Shown here piece by piece: positions 35,135-44,370 of a DNA stretch of 64,000 nucleotides. Numbering within the stretch: position 1 is the stretch's first letter; every line of letters starts with the position of its first letter. The stretch is from assembly GCA_051659505.1 (NCBI GenBank), contig JBOFOQ010000020.1, positions 1 to 64,000 of the forward strand, given 5' to 3'. A model generated the notes under the pieces. That model made no database searches and was not told where the DNA came from. It saw nothing but the letters and a program-made list of their open reading frames with translations. Both the position numbers and the translations under genes were made by a program. The stretch is from JAGNZR01 sp051659505 (GTDB taxonomy: Bacteria; Fusobacteriota; Fusobacteriia; Fusobacteriales; Fusobacteriaceae).

Positions 35135-38100
35135 TGGAAAGAATTATATTAAAAGCCAGTGCTGGAACAGGAAAAACATATAGATTATCAATTGAGTATT
35201 TAGTAGCTCTTTTAAAAGGGGAAAGATACAAGGACATAGTTGTTATGACCTTTACTAGAAAAGCTACATCAGAAATAAAAGAAAGAATCATAAACTTTTT
35301 AAAAACAATATCTTATGATGGAAAAGATACTGACTTGGATTTTGAAGAAAAAAATAAAGAGAAAGAAGATATTCTGGAAAGTATAGAAGTTTATTACAAA
35401 GATATTCATAGTGATATTGAAAAAGATAAATTAAAAATAAAAAAAATATATAATGAGATAAAAGAAAATTCTGATAGAATGAAAATATACACAATTGATG
35501 GTTTTATAAATACTATTTTTAAAACAGCCATAGCTCCTACATTAGGACTATCTACTTATGAGATTGTTGATGAAGATGAAAATAATGAGATATTAAACAG
35601 ATTATTTGAAAAAATATTTAAAAATAAAGAGAGCTTTGAAATATTTAAAAGTTTTTTAGAATCAAATGTTGAGAAAAATTTAGAAAATTATCTTGATATA
35701 ATTAAAATGCTAATAAATTCTAGATGGAAAATGATTTTGTTAGAAGACTCAGAATTAAATAAAGAAAAGAAAATATTAGGAGATGGAAGTGAAAATAATT
35801 TCCACACTCACTATAAAGAAACAATGAATATATTATTAAAAATAATCAAGTTAAAAAAGGGAGAAGAGGGAAAGTTAAGTGATGGTCTTACAACTGACTA
35901 CTTAGATTATGTTAATCTAATAAATGAGAGTGAAATTAAAAATTATTTATTAAAAAATTATAAATTATTTTTCAAAAATGATAAATTTCCATGGAGCAAA
36001 ATAATTGTTAAAAGCACAAAAGCAATTAATTTATTAGAAGAAGAAGAAGTTTTATTAAAGAATTATAAGATATTTCAAAAAAAATTAGGGATATATCTAC
36101 ATGATAATGAAATTTTAAAATATGAAAAATTAGTATTACTTTTAATAGATGAACTATATAAAAATTATGATGAAATAAAATTTAGAGAGTGTAAACTTTC
36201 TCATAGCGATATTAGTAATTATACTTTTAAGTACTGTAGAGACGAAAAAATAAATTTATTAGATATTAATGGTATAACCTCGTATTTTACTGACATATTT
36301 GATAGTAAAATTTCAACACTTTTTATAGATGAATTTCAAGATACTAGTGTTTTACAATGGAAATTATTAAAAGCAGTGGCAGATAAAGCAACTAAAGTAA
36401 TTTGTGTAGGTGATGAAAAACAGAGTATTTATAGTTGGAGAGGTGGAGAGAAAAAATTATTTGAAGATTTAAAAAACATATTAAACGGAAAAGAGGAAAC
36501 TCTAGATAAATGCTATAGAAGTAAGAGATCAATAATTGAATTTACTAATGGTTTATTTAAAAATATGTCAGATATTTATAGTGATACTTACGGAAGTAAA
36601 TTTAAAAATAATTGGAATTTTAATGAAGTTACTTCTTATTCAAAATCTAATTCTTATATTGAAATAGTAGATGCTAATAAAGATAGTAAAAATAGTGATG
36701 AACCCTATGAAGAAGTTGTTAATATACTGAAAAATAAATTTTTAGGAAATTATAAAAATGTTGCAATAATAGGGCGTTCTAATAAAGATTTAGAGAAAAT
36801 GTCTCTCTATCTTTCAGAAGAAGGAATTCCTTTTATTTTAGAATCTAATGAAAATATATTTAATCATAGAGTAAATAGTGCAACATTTAAATTTATTAAG
36901 TATTTAGTATATGATGATTATTTTTTATTGTTAGAATTTTTAAGAAGTGATTTAGTAAAAATGGATTCTAAAAATCTAAAATTTTTATTAGAAAGAAAAG
37001 AAAATATTAAAGATTATTTAAGTGGAAATATTGAAGTAACTGTAAATGATAAAATACAAGATATAGATAAAAAATTACTTTTAATACTAGATAAAGTCAA
37101 ATCATTAATAACCGAAAATAAAATAAATAATTATAGTACTAAAAATTTAATTGTAGAGATAATGAAAAGTTTTGGTGCATTGGAAGAATATAAAGAAAAA
37201 ACTGATGTGAAAAATTTTTATAGATTATTAGAAATAGCAAAAGAATACAATAGTTTAAATGAGTTAGTTAGAGAAGAAGGAGAAAATCCTACTAATAACA
37301 AATTTAAACAAGTGGCAGTGGAAGAAAAGAATGCTATTATTTTAATAACTGTTCATAAGTCCAAAGGATTAGAATATGATACAGTATTTTATCTATATAA
37401 AAATTCTGGGAAAAAAGGTGTTTCAGATAATGGTAGTTTAGATTTCACTGTAAAATTAAATGAAAACTACGACTTAATAACAAATTTTTTAATTTTAAAT
37501 ACAAATTATAAAAATGTTGTTTCTTTTCTTCAAGGAGACTATAGCTATATAGATTTAGAAGAGGGGAAAATTGAGCAAGAAAAAATTAATGTTTTATATG
37601 TTGGGCTAACTAGAGCTAAAAATAATATATTTTTAGTAATGGGAAAATGTGTAAAAAATGATAGTTTAACTTTAGCTTTAGAGAACTTAGAATATAATAA
37701 TGGTGAATTTATAAGAGAAGAGTATTTAAAAGAGGATACAGTAGGAGAAAAAATCTTATTAGGAGAGGAACTTGATTTTTTCTTACCCCGTTTTAATTAT
37801 GAGGAATTAAGAGTGAATTCAGAACTAATAGAAGATAAATTTAAATTGTTCAGTTTTTCAGTTGAAGAAAAAAGATTAATAGGTACTGCTGTACATGGTT
37901 ACTTAGAAAATATTTTGTATAATGATAAAGAGGAAAAACAAAGGGCAAAAGATATAATATATTCAAATTATGCCTCTGAAATAGGTAATGATAAATTAAA
38001 ACTAATATTAAATAGTTCAGAATTAGAAGACTCAATAAAAGATAATATACATATTTTTTCAAAAGAATGGGATTATATATATTCAGAATATGAAATTAAC

Positions 38101-38325
38101 TTAAATAAAGAGTCTAAAAGAATAGATAGACTAATGATAAAAAAAGCACAAGAAAATAAAAAAGGAAGAATATTAATTGTAGATTATAAAACAGGTGGAA
38201 GAGATGATTCTCAGCTAGAAGAATATAAAAAGGCTATAGAAAACCACTTAAATGAGTTAGGGGTAAAAAAAGATTATGTAGTGGAAACAGAGTTTATGAC
38301 GTTGAAACTCCCTAAATTACTATAA
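35134..38325 (+). CDS. addA: AddA/RexA-type helicase-nuclease subunit
   Basis: This 1063-residue UvrD-family helicase has Walker A ASAGTGKTYRLS at the N-terminus, VMTFTRKATSEIKERI (Ia), LFIDEFQDTSVLQWKLL (II), VGDEKQSIYSWRGG (III), TVHKSKGLEYDTVF (V) and LYVGLTRAKNNIFLV (VI). The C-terminal nuclease has RIDRLM and ILIVDYKTGGRDD. Both subunits keep nuclease motifs, as in AddAB. I chose the Met at 35134, which overlaps the addB stop and has AAAGGAG upstream. A longer frame starting at 35086 lies inside addB. Confidence 0.93.
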   Translation: MERIILKASAGTGKTYRLSIEYLVALLKGERYKDIVVMTFTRKATSEIKERIINFLKTISYDGKDTDLDFEEKNKEKEDILESIEVYYKDIHSDIEKDKLKIKKIYNEIKENSDRMKIYTIDGFINTIFKTAIAPTLGLSTYEIVDEDENNEILNRLFEKIFKNKESFEIFKSFLESNVEKNLENYLDIIKMLINSRWKMILLEDSELNKEKKILGDGSENNFHTHYKETMNILLKIIKLKKGEEGKLSDGLTTDYLDYVNLINESEIKNYLLKNYKLFFKNDKFPWSKIIVKSTKAINLLEEEEVLLKNYKIFQKKLGIYLHDNEILKYEKLVLLLIDELYKNYDEIKFRECKLSHSDISNYTFKYCRDEKINLLDINGITSYFTDIFDSKISTLFIDEFQDTSVLQWKLLKAVADKATKVICVGDEKQSIYSWRGGEKKLFEDLKNILNGKEETLDKCYRSKRSIIEFTNGLFKNMSDIYSDTYGSKFKNNWNFNEVTSYSKSNSYIEIVDANKDSKNSDEPYEEVVNILKNKFLGNYKNVAIIGRSNKDLEKMSLYLSEEGIPFILESNENIFNHRVNSATFKFIKYLVYDDYFLLLEFLRSDLVKMDSKNLKFLLERKENIKDYLSGNIEVTVNDKIQDIDKKLLLILDKVKSLITENKINNYSTKNLIVEIMKSFGALEEYKEKTDVKNFYRLLEIAKEYNSLNELVREEGENPTNNKFKQVAVEEKNAIILITVHKSKGLEYDTVFYLYKNSGKKGVSDNGSLDFTVKLNENYDLITNFLILNTNYKNVVSFLQGDYSYIDLEEGKIEQEKINVLYVGLTRAKNNIFLVMGKCVKNDSLTLALENLEYNNGEFIREEYLKEDTVGEKILLGEELDFFLPRFNYEELRVNSELIEDKFKLFSFSVEEKRLIGTAVHGYLENILYNDKEEKQRAKDIIYSNYASEIGNDKLKLILNSSELEDSIKDNIHIFSKEWDYIYSEYEINLNKESKRIDRLMIKKAQENKKGRILIVDYKTGGRDDSQLEEYKKAIENHLNELGVKKDYVVETEFMTLKLPKLL

Positions 38326-38327
38326 AT

Positions 38328-38365
38328 AAAAAAGTAGGAATTTCTAAAAAAATCCCTACTTTTTT
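38328..38365. terminator. Bidirectional terminator between addA and the outer-membrane protein gene
   Basis: A 16-nt arm (38328-38343) pairs with 38350-38365 with one mismatch, with A6 and T6 at the outer ends. It can serve both converging genes. Confidence 0.85.
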
Positions 38366-38368
38366 CAT

Positions 38369-39232
38369 TTAAAATCTATAACCACAGGCTATGGAGTAAC
38401 TCTCTCTTTCTCCGAAACCTATTTCTCCAGTAAGTTCTGTACTTTCAGTAAGTTCTGCTCTTATACCTATAATCTTATTCCACGGCTCTTTAGATTTTTC
38501 AGAAATTTCAAATTTACCATTTTCCACAGGAAACGGCAAAGGAAGAACATTTGAAATATCTCCTTTTAATGTCTGGGATATTTCTTGGTACATAGCACCT
38601 ATCCATATGGAAGTAGGAATAGATTTAATAGAAAATGAATATCCAATTCTAGGAGCTACTATAAAGGCATCTACTTGTCCATGAATTATATCTAAGTCTG
38701 TTCTAGAAAAATTAATATCAAGTAATGCAAATATATCTTTATATCCACCAGCAAAAATAGTTCCTACACCGTAGGTTAAACCTTTGTAATTTAAAGTGAA
38801 ATCTTGATTTTTAATAGAAAGAGCAGGAATATTTTTTACAGATAAATCTATCTTAGCTTTTGTTATCCCTTTTGACTGACCAAATAATGCATATACATTA
38901 AGAAAAGGAAAAACCCACAGATCTCCTTTTAGTACTTTTATATCATTAGTGGTCTCAGCATTTTTCACAGCAATATTTATTTTATTCAAATTTACTGAAG
39001 TTGCAGGAAGAAGAGGAAAAAGTTTAATTTTAGCAATACCACTCACATTTAATTTATTTACATTTATACCTTGTTTCATGTTTACATAGATAAGATTTAT
39101 TCCAAAAGGTTTCGGTAAAATATATCCTTTTTCAGTTACTTCTTTACCATAAATAGGAAAAAAACTTTCTTCACTTTTAGTAGTAGAGAAAAGAATGACA
39201 ATAAGAAATAATACAGTTAATTTTTTATTCAA
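38369..39232 (-). CDS. Putative outer-membrane beta-barrel protein
   Basis: I do not recognise a named family. The 287-residue product starts with a Lys-Lys signal peptide (KKLTVLFLIVILFSTTKS) and has alternating hydrophobic beta-strand patterns. It ends in YSIACGYRF, the terminal aromatic typical of outer-membrane barrels. The sequence YILPKPFGINLIYVNMKQGI suggests a solvent-exposed N-terminal strand. I prefer the TTG at 39232, preceded by GGAGAG, because it starts directly at the signal peptide; ATG at 39244 is an alternative without a clear ribosome site. It is monocistronic, with its own promoter at 39267-39295. Confidence 0.65.
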   Translation of the reverse strand: MNKKLTVLFLIVILFSTTKSEESFFPIYGKEVTEKGYILPKPFGINLIYVNMKQGINVNKLNVSGIAKIKLFPLLPATSVNLNKINIAVKNAETTNDIKVLKGDLWVFPFLNVYALFGQSKGITKAKIDLSVKNIPALSIKNQDFTLNYKGLTYGVGTIFAGGYKDIFALLDINFSRTDLDIIHGQVDAFIVAPRIGYSFSIKSIPTSIWIGAMYQEISQTLKGDISNVLPLPFPVENGKFEISEKSKEPWNKIIGIRAELTESTELTGEIGFGERESYSIACGYRF

Positions 39233-39266
39233 ATTACTCTCCATAATATTTTTTTGAACTTCTAAT

Positions 39267-39295
39267 ATAATATTATATAAAACATGTGTTGTCAA
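39267..39295 (-). promoter_or_regulatory. Promoter of the outer-membrane protein gene
   Basis: On the minus strand TTGACA (39290-39295) and TATTAT (39267-39272) are 17 nt apart, 35 bp before the TTG start codon. This is a near-ideal match. Confidence 0.7.
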
Positions 39296-39306
39296 TAACT
39301 TAAAAT

Positions 39307-39343
39307 AAAAACTCCAAAATAAATTATCTATTTTGGAGTTTTT
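39307..39343. terminator. Intrinsic terminator hairpin
   Basis: A perfect 15-bp stem (39307-39321 with 39329-39343) has a 7-nt loop and A5/T5 at its ends. On the minus strand it would stop transcripts from the decayed gene region at 39484-39759 before they reach the outer-membrane protein gene. Confidence 0.75.
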
Positions 39344-39483
39344 ATATATTTATTTTTTTAATAAAATTTTATGTTTAGTATGAAGCAAGTAATGAGCACT
39401 ATCAGTCTACAAGCACCTATTTCGTTAAGTTCTTTGAGATAACATAGTTTCGAAATAGAAAACTTTTTATATTTTATCTCTTT

Positions 39484-39583
39484 TTATAAATCTTTTCGTG
39501 GAAGTCTATAATTAGGTATTCCATATCTTAGCACTTAGCATACCTCCGATAACAGCAACAGATTTCCCAGTTGCTGGAGCATT
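39484..39583 (-). pseudogene. Decayed GltD-like flavoprotein (glutamate synthase small-chain family)
   Basis: Two conserved pieces of the GltD family lie on the minus strand in different frames. One is NAPATGKSVAVIGG (39542-39583), the FAD-binding entry, which in intact genes continues GxGPAGL. The other is VLRYGIPNYRLPRKDL (39484-39534), which should lie about 40 residues further on. Here they are joined within a few bases, so the intervening segment is deleted and the frame is shifted. A 74-codon frame over 39535-39759 reads through the first piece in the wrong frame and is not a gene. I see nothing intact in the rest of this 692-bp gap up to 39988. Confidence 0.72.
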
Positions 39584-39987
39584 TTTATTAATTTTATAGC
39601 AACTTCATAACCAATAGCACAATCAGAAGTATAATAAATTGTTTCAGCAGTCTTTTTTATTAAATTCAGTGTAGAAAGGGTAGCACTTCCTTTTAAAATA
39701 TCATCTATCAAATTTGTGAGTTGTGCTTCACTAAAAATTCCAATACTAAGTCTACTCATAATTCTTTCTGATATAATAAAGATATATTTTTTTATATTTT
39801 ATGTATTATATTCAACCTTTATTATTTTTATTATAACATATTTAACTTAAATTTATAATTCTGATTAATAGTTCAAATTTTCACAAGTATGATTTTTATT
39901 TATCGTAATTATATTGACTATATGTTTCACATATGATAGTATAATAAAAATAATAATATTTTAATACGTATTTATAGGAGGAATAAT

Positions 39988-41508
39988 ATGAAGAAGTTTT
40001 TAATTTTTTTTACAGTTTCTTTAATTGCTTTAACTGGTTGTAAAAAATCTCAAGATACTGTAGGTAAAGTGATAGAACCTAAAATAGTAAAAATTGGCGT
40101 AGGTGGAAAACCTAAAAGCTTAGATCCTTATATGTATAATGAAATACCTGGATTATTTGTTTCAAAACAAACATTTAGTACGTTACTAGTAAATAATAAT
40201 GGAGAAGTAACTCCAGAATTAGTAGAGAGCTATAAATATTTAAGTGAGTTAGAAATAGAATTTAAATTAAAAAAAGGAATAAAGTTTCATAATGGTGAAG
40301 AACTAAAAGTTTCAGATGTTATTTATAGCTTTAATAGAATGAAAAGAAAGCCTGCAAGTAAGATAATGGTGGAAGATATAAAAGAAATAATTGATTTAGG
40401 GGATAATAATTTCAGAATAATATTAACTAAGCCTTCAGCACCTCTACTATTTACTTTAGCTCATCCTCTTACATCTATTTTAAGTGAGAAAGACACTGAG
40501 AATAAAAAAGATGATATAAGCATAACTCCTGTAGGAACGGGTCCTTTTAAATTTGTTAGTTGGGGAAATGGAGAAGATATTAAACTAGAGTCTAATAATG
40601 ATTATTTTAAAGGGAAAGCAAAAATAGATGGGTTGAATTTTAAAGCGATAACTGAAGGGAGCTCAAGAGTTGCTGCCCTTGAAACTGGTGAGATAGATAT
40701 TGGCGTGGGAATAGTTGCTATTGATAATCAGATAATTGAAAAAAATGAAAATCTAATTTTAATATCAAAACCTACTACAAGCACAGAATATATAACTTTA
40801 AATCTTAAAAATAATGAAGAATTAAAAATAAAAGAAGTAAGACAAGCTATAAATTATGCAATTGATAAACAAGGGATTATAGATGCTATTTACTTAGGTA
40901 AAGGAATCATTGCAGATACAATAATAAATCCTGCAGTTTTTGGTACTTATCAACTTGGAAAAAAATATGATTTTAATCCTCAAAAAGCTAAAGAGCTGTT
41001 AAAATCAGTTGGAAAAGAAACAGGATTAAAATTTAAAATTTGGGTAAATGATAATGTTTCAAGAATTCAAGCAGCTCAAATTATTCAATCTAATCTGAGA
41101 GAAATAGGGATAAGTTTAGAAATAGAAGTTCTTGAGTGGTCAACTTATTTGCAAAGAACTGCGCAAGGAGAGCACGACATGTTCTTAGGTGGTTGGGTAT
41201 CTGGCACATCAGATGCAGACATAGTTTTATTCCCATTGTTACACTCTTCATCTATGGGTGGAGCTGGAAATAGAGCTTTTTACTCTAACCCTCAAGTGGA
41301 TAAGTATATTGAAGTAGGGAGAACTGCTACTACTTTGGAAGAAAGAAAAGAGGCATATAAAGAAGCACAAATTATCTTATCAGAGGAGCTTCCTCTTATT
41401 ACATTGTTCTATAAAAATGAAAATATTGGTTTAAGTAAAAAAATAAAAAATTTCGTATATAATGCAACTACTATGCACACACTATACGGAATTGAAAAAC
41501 TAGACTAA
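39988..41508 (+). CDS. Peptide/oligopeptide ABC transporter substrate-binding lipoprotein
   Basis: This 506-residue family 5 solute-binding protein has a lipoprotein signal with lipobox LTGC. Landmarks are IGVGGKPKSLDPYMYNEIPG, ESYKYLSELEIEFKLKKGIK, FHNGEELKVSDVIYSFNRMK, TPVGTGPFKFVSWGNGEDIK, VRQAINYAIDKQGII and the C-terminal SEELPLITLFYKN. It captures peptides, or sometimes nickel or heme, for an ABC importer. No permease or ATPase is adjacent, so it is an orphan binding protein. It is followed 46 bp later by an MccF-like peptidase. Confidence 0.88.
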   Translation: MKKFLIFFTVSLIALTGCKKSQDTVGKVIEPKIVKIGVGGKPKSLDPYMYNEIPGLFVSKQTFSTLLVNNNGEVTPELVESYKYLSELEIEFKLKKGIKFHNGEELKVSDVIYSFNRMKRKPASKIMVEDIKEIIDLGDNNFRIILTKPSAPLLFTLAHPLTSILSEKDTENKKDDISITPVGTGPFKFVSWGNGEDIKLESNNDYFKGKAKIDGLNFKAITEGSSRVAALETGEIDIGVGIVAIDNQIIEKNENLILISKPTTSTEYITLNLKNNEELKIKEVRQAINYAIDKQGIIDAIYLGKGIIADTIINPAVFGTYQLGKKYDFNPQKAKELLKSVGKETGLKFKIWVNDNVSRIQAAQIIQSNLREIGISLEIEVLEWSTYLQRTAQGEHDMFLGGWVSGTSDADIVLFPLLHSSSMGGAGNRAFYSNPQVDKYIEVGRTATTLEERKEAYKEAQIILSEELPLITLFYKNENIGLSKKIKNFVYNATTMHTLYGIEKLD

Positions 41509-41554
41509 TTTAGAAAATCTTTACACATCAATATGCAGAGGAGATATATATATT

Positions 41555-42553
41555 TTGAAAAAAAAATTGACTATAGGTGTATGTGCTCCTGCTTCTCCAG
41601 CACATATTTGGTTTGAGGATAAATATAATTATGGAATAAAAGTTTTGCTTTCAATGGGATTTGATATTGTAGAAGGGAAATTAGTAAGAGATAAAAAGAA
41701 TCAGGGATATAGGACGGCTAATGGGTATGAGAGAGCTATGGAATTTATGGAGCTAATTAATAACGAAAAAATAGATATTATTATGCCTGTAATTGGGGGA
41801 TTAAACTCTTCTAGTTTAATTCCATTCTTAGATTTTAAAAAAATAGGAGCTTCTAATAAAATTTTATGTGGCTATAGTGATATTACATCTCTGCAAATAA
41901 GCATTTTATCTCAAACTAATCTTAAATGTATATATGGTGGTGCTGTAGTTCCAACTTTTGGTGAATATAAAGATAACGATTACGCCAAAGAAAGTTTTCT
42001 TAACTCACTTAATAAAGAAAATTATGAATTCATTCCACCAACTAAATGGTCAAATATTCTTCTAAATGCTTTTACAAATGATTGGAAAGATTTAGATAGA
42101 ACCTATTTTGAAAATCAAGGATGGAAAGTAATAAGTAAAGGTTATAGTGAAGGGATAGTTTATGCGGCAAATATAAATACACTAGTTCCTCTTTTTGGAA
42201 GTAAATATGTACCTGATTTCACCAATTGCATTCTTATATTAGAAGAAGCAAATGCAATAATAAACATGGAAGAAAGAAGTTTAAATGCTCTTAAATTATA
42301 TGGAGTTTTCGATAATTTAAAAGGACTTATTTTTGGGAAACCTGAAAGTTATGATGATAAAAATTCTAATATTTCGTACAAAGAACTAATAGAAGAAATA
42401 GTAGGAAAAAAAGATTATCCTATTATTTATGATTTTGATTGTGCACATACTATTCCAAGTATTTGTATTCCTCAAAGAAGTCAAATGATTTTAGATGCAA
42501 CTTCAGATAAGGTAAGAATTTTTGTAAAAAATAATTTTATTGTTAATCCATAG
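41555..42553 (+). CDS. S66 family serine peptidase, MccF-like (LD-carboxypeptidase fold)
   Basis: This 332-residue cytosolic serine peptidase has catalytic Ser in CGYSDITSL, Glu in LILEEANAIINMEERS and His in DCAHTIPSICIPQ. The opening TIGVCAPASPAHIW and MPVIGGLNSSSLIPFLDF resemble MccF more than LdcA. MccF-like enzymes cleave microcin-C-type aminoacyl or peptidyl nucleotides, and LdcA recycles muropeptides. Either is possible. It begins with TTG at 41555 behind GAGGAG. Pairing with a peptide-binding protein suggests processing of an imported peptide. Confidence 0.82.
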   Translation: MKKKLTIGVCAPASPAHIWFEDKYNYGIKVLLSMGFDIVEGKLVRDKKNQGYRTANGYERAMEFMELINNEKIDIIMPVIGGLNSSSLIPFLDFKKIGASNKILCGYSDITSLQISILSQTNLKCIYGGAVVPTFGEYKDNDYAKESFLNSLNKENYEFIPPTKWSNILLNAFTNDWKDLDRTYFENQGWKVISKGYSEGIVYAANINTLVPLFGSKYVPDFTNCILILEEANAIINMEERSLNALKLYGVFDNLKGLIFGKPESYDDKNSNISYKELIEEIVGKKDYPIIYDFDCAHTIPSICIPQRSQMILDATSDKVRIFVKNNFIVNP

Positions 42554-42565
42554 ATAAAAAAAACA

Positions 42566-42595
42566 TTGACAAGATATAACTGTATAGCTTATTAT
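42566..42595 (+). promoter_or_regulatory. Promoter of the tRNA-Ser/tRNA-Thr pair
   Basis: TTGACA (42566-42571), then 18 nt, then TATTAT (42590-42595), ends 13 bp before the first tRNA. Confidence 0.72.
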
Positions 42596-42607
42596 ATGTG
42601 GAGAATA

Positions 42608-42693
42608 GGAAATGTAGTTCTAATGGTAAGACATCACCTTGGAAAGGTGACGAGGTAACACTCTTGCAGGTTCAACTCCTGTCATTTCCGCCA
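42608..42693 (+). tRNA. tRNA-Ser (anticodon GGA)
   Basis: The acceptor GGAAATG pairs with CATTTCC, with discriminator G and an encoded CCA (42691-42693). The anticodon stem TCACC/GGTGA holds loop TTGGAAA, giving anticodon GGA. A long variable arm (GAGG...CTC) marks a class II tRNA, as expected for Ser. T-arm: CAGG/CCTG with loop TTCAACT. Length is 86 nt. Confidence 0.9.
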
Positions 42694-42705
42694 TTACACA
42701 TATGT

Positions 42706-42780
42706 GCACCTCTAACTCAGTGGTAGAGTAATTCCATGGTAAGGAATAAGTCAACAGTTCAAATCTGTTGTGGTGCACCA
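42706..42780 (+). tRNA. tRNA-Thr (anticodon GGT)
   Basis: This is a 75-nt cloverleaf, 12 nt after tRNA-Ser. The anticodon stem ATTCC/GGAAT holds loop ATGGTAA, giving anticodon GGT. D-stem ACTC/GAGT, T-stem AACAG/CTGTT with TTCAAAT, and encoded CCA are all present. G1-C72 and C2-G71 agree with Thr identity. Odd points are a T-T mismatch at 6-67 of the acceptor and A at position 32. Confidence 0.85.
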
Positions 42781-42809
42781 TTTTTATAATATTAATAATA
42801 TTTTTAATA

Positions 42810-42843
42810 AAAAACACACTATAAAATTTAATGGTGTGTTTTT
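42810..42843 (+). terminator. Terminator after the tRNA pair
   Basis: A 10-bp stem (42810-42819 with 42834-42843) with a 14-nt loop is followed by ATTTTTT. Confidence 0.8.
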
Positions 42844-42931
42844 ATTTTTTTCATTTAGAATATAGTAATCTTAAATTATAGATGAATTTTTTTGAAAAAA
42901 AGTGTATAATTGGTATATACAGGAGGGAGAT

Positions 42932-44350
42932 ATGGAATTGCTTAAAAATTATATTATATTATCAAATATCATATTTTTATTAGTCATTATTTTTGTGGAA
43001 AAAAAAAGACCTGTATATGCATTATTTTGGATTTCATTACTAGTATTCACTTCTTATTTTGGATTTTTTAGTTTCTTATTTTTTGGTTTAAGTCTAAAAA
43101 AATCTCGTAGAATAAGTAAGTTTTATGGTAACTCCGCCCTCAATCTCTATGAAAATAATCAGAAAAAAACTAGTTTAGAACTCAAAAACTGGAAAAAATT
43201 AGTTGATTATTTAGAAGTTTCAGGTGCTGGGAAATTGAGTACTTATGAAGATATGGAAGTATTTACAACAGGGAATCATTTTTTTTCAAATTTAATAAAT
43301 GATATATTAAAAGCAAAGCAAACAATTCATATGGAATATTTTGTTTTTAAAGATGATGAGTTAGGTAGAAAACTTTTCGATACTATGATAAAGAAAGCTA
43401 AAAGTGGTGTTTCTATAAAATTACTTTTAGATGGAATTAATAGTATTACATATAAAAAAATTAAAGAATTTAAAAAATCAGGAATAGAAGTTGAAGTTTT
43501 TTTTCCATCATTTTTTCACTTTTTAAAAATAGCAAATTTAAGAGCAAATTATAGAGACCATAAAAAAATAACTATTATAGATGGAAGAATAGGATATATA
43601 GGTGGTTTTAATATTGCTAATGAATACCTAGGAAGAGGTAAACTAGGTAAATGGAGAGATACAGCTTTACGAATTCAAGGTGAAGTTATTCATGAAATAG
43701 AAAGAGAATTTTTTATGTCATGGAATTTTGCTAAAAAAGGTACTAAAGATAATATGGACATTCCTAAACCTTTAGTGGTAAATAAATACAAAAAAACTCT
43801 AGTGAACAGTGCACAATTAGTAAGTAGTGGACCACATTTTCAAGTAAGAACTGCTCGAGATAATTTTTTAAGAATGATAATGGAAGCAAAAAAAACTATA
43901 TATATTCAAACACCTTATTTTATCCCTGACGATACAATTATGGACGCTCTAAAAGTAGCCTCTATTTCAGGTGTAAACATAAAAATTATGATACCAGATA
44001 AACCAGATCATTTCTTTGTTTATTGGGTCAATCATTCCTTTGCATGGGAACTTTTTGAATATGGTATCAGTTTTTATAGATATAAAGAAGGTTTCATACA
44101 TAGTAAAGTTCTCATTGTAGATGATGTGGTTGCTACTGTAGGAACTGTTAATTTTGATTATAGAAGTTTTTATCAAAATTTTGAAATTAATATTAATCTA
44201 TATGGGGGGAACAAAATAAAAGAATTGAGAAATAATTTTATACAAGATTTAAGAGTTTCTGAAAAATTAACAAATTTTGAATATTCTAAAAGAGGAAACT
44301 TAAGTAAATTTAAGGAGTCATTATTTAGACTTTTAGCCCCAATGTTATAA
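42932..44350 (+). CDS. cls: Cardiolipin synthase (phospholipase D superfamily)
   Basis: This 472-residue membrane enzyme condenses two phosphatidylglycerols into cardiolipin and glycerol. Two N-terminal membrane segments (about 1-55) are followed by HKD motif 1, NYRDHKKITIIDG with GYIGGFNIANEYLG, and HKD motif 2, FIHSKVLIVDDVVATVGTVN. The start at 42932 follows AGGAGGGAGAT; an upstream GTG in frame (42902) is less likely. A small lipoprotein gene follows 20 bp later. Confidence 0.93.
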   Translation: MELLKNYIILSNIIFLLVIIFVEKKRPVYALFWISLLVFTSYFGFFSFLFFGLSLKKSRRISKFYGNSALNLYENNQKKTSLELKNWKKLVDYLEVSGAGKLSTYEDMEVFTTGNHFFSNLINDILKAKQTIHMEYFVFKDDELGRKLFDTMIKKAKSGVSIKLLLDGINSITYKKIKEFKKSGIEVEVFFPSFFHFLKIANLRANYRDHKKITIIDGRIGYIGGFNIANEYLGRGKLGKWRDTALRIQGEVIHEIEREFFMSWNFAKKGTKDNMDIPKPLVVNKYKKTLVNSAQLVSSGPHFQVRTARDNFLRMIMEAKKTIYIQTPYFIPDDTIMDALKVASISGVNIKIMIPDKPDHFFVYWVNHSFAWELFEYGISFYRYKEGFIHSKVLIVDDVVATVGTVNFDYRSFYQNFEININLYGGNKIKELRNNFIQDLRVSEKLTNFEYSKRGNLSKFKESLFRLLAPML

Positions 44351-44370
44351 CTAAGGAGAGAAATAAAAAT

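Noticed and set aside
39535..39759. A 74-codon minus-strand frame that could be called a small gene
   Set aside because: It reads through the GltD-like NAPATGKSVAVIGG segment in the wrong frame and has no good ribosome site, so it is better explained as part of a pseudogene region.
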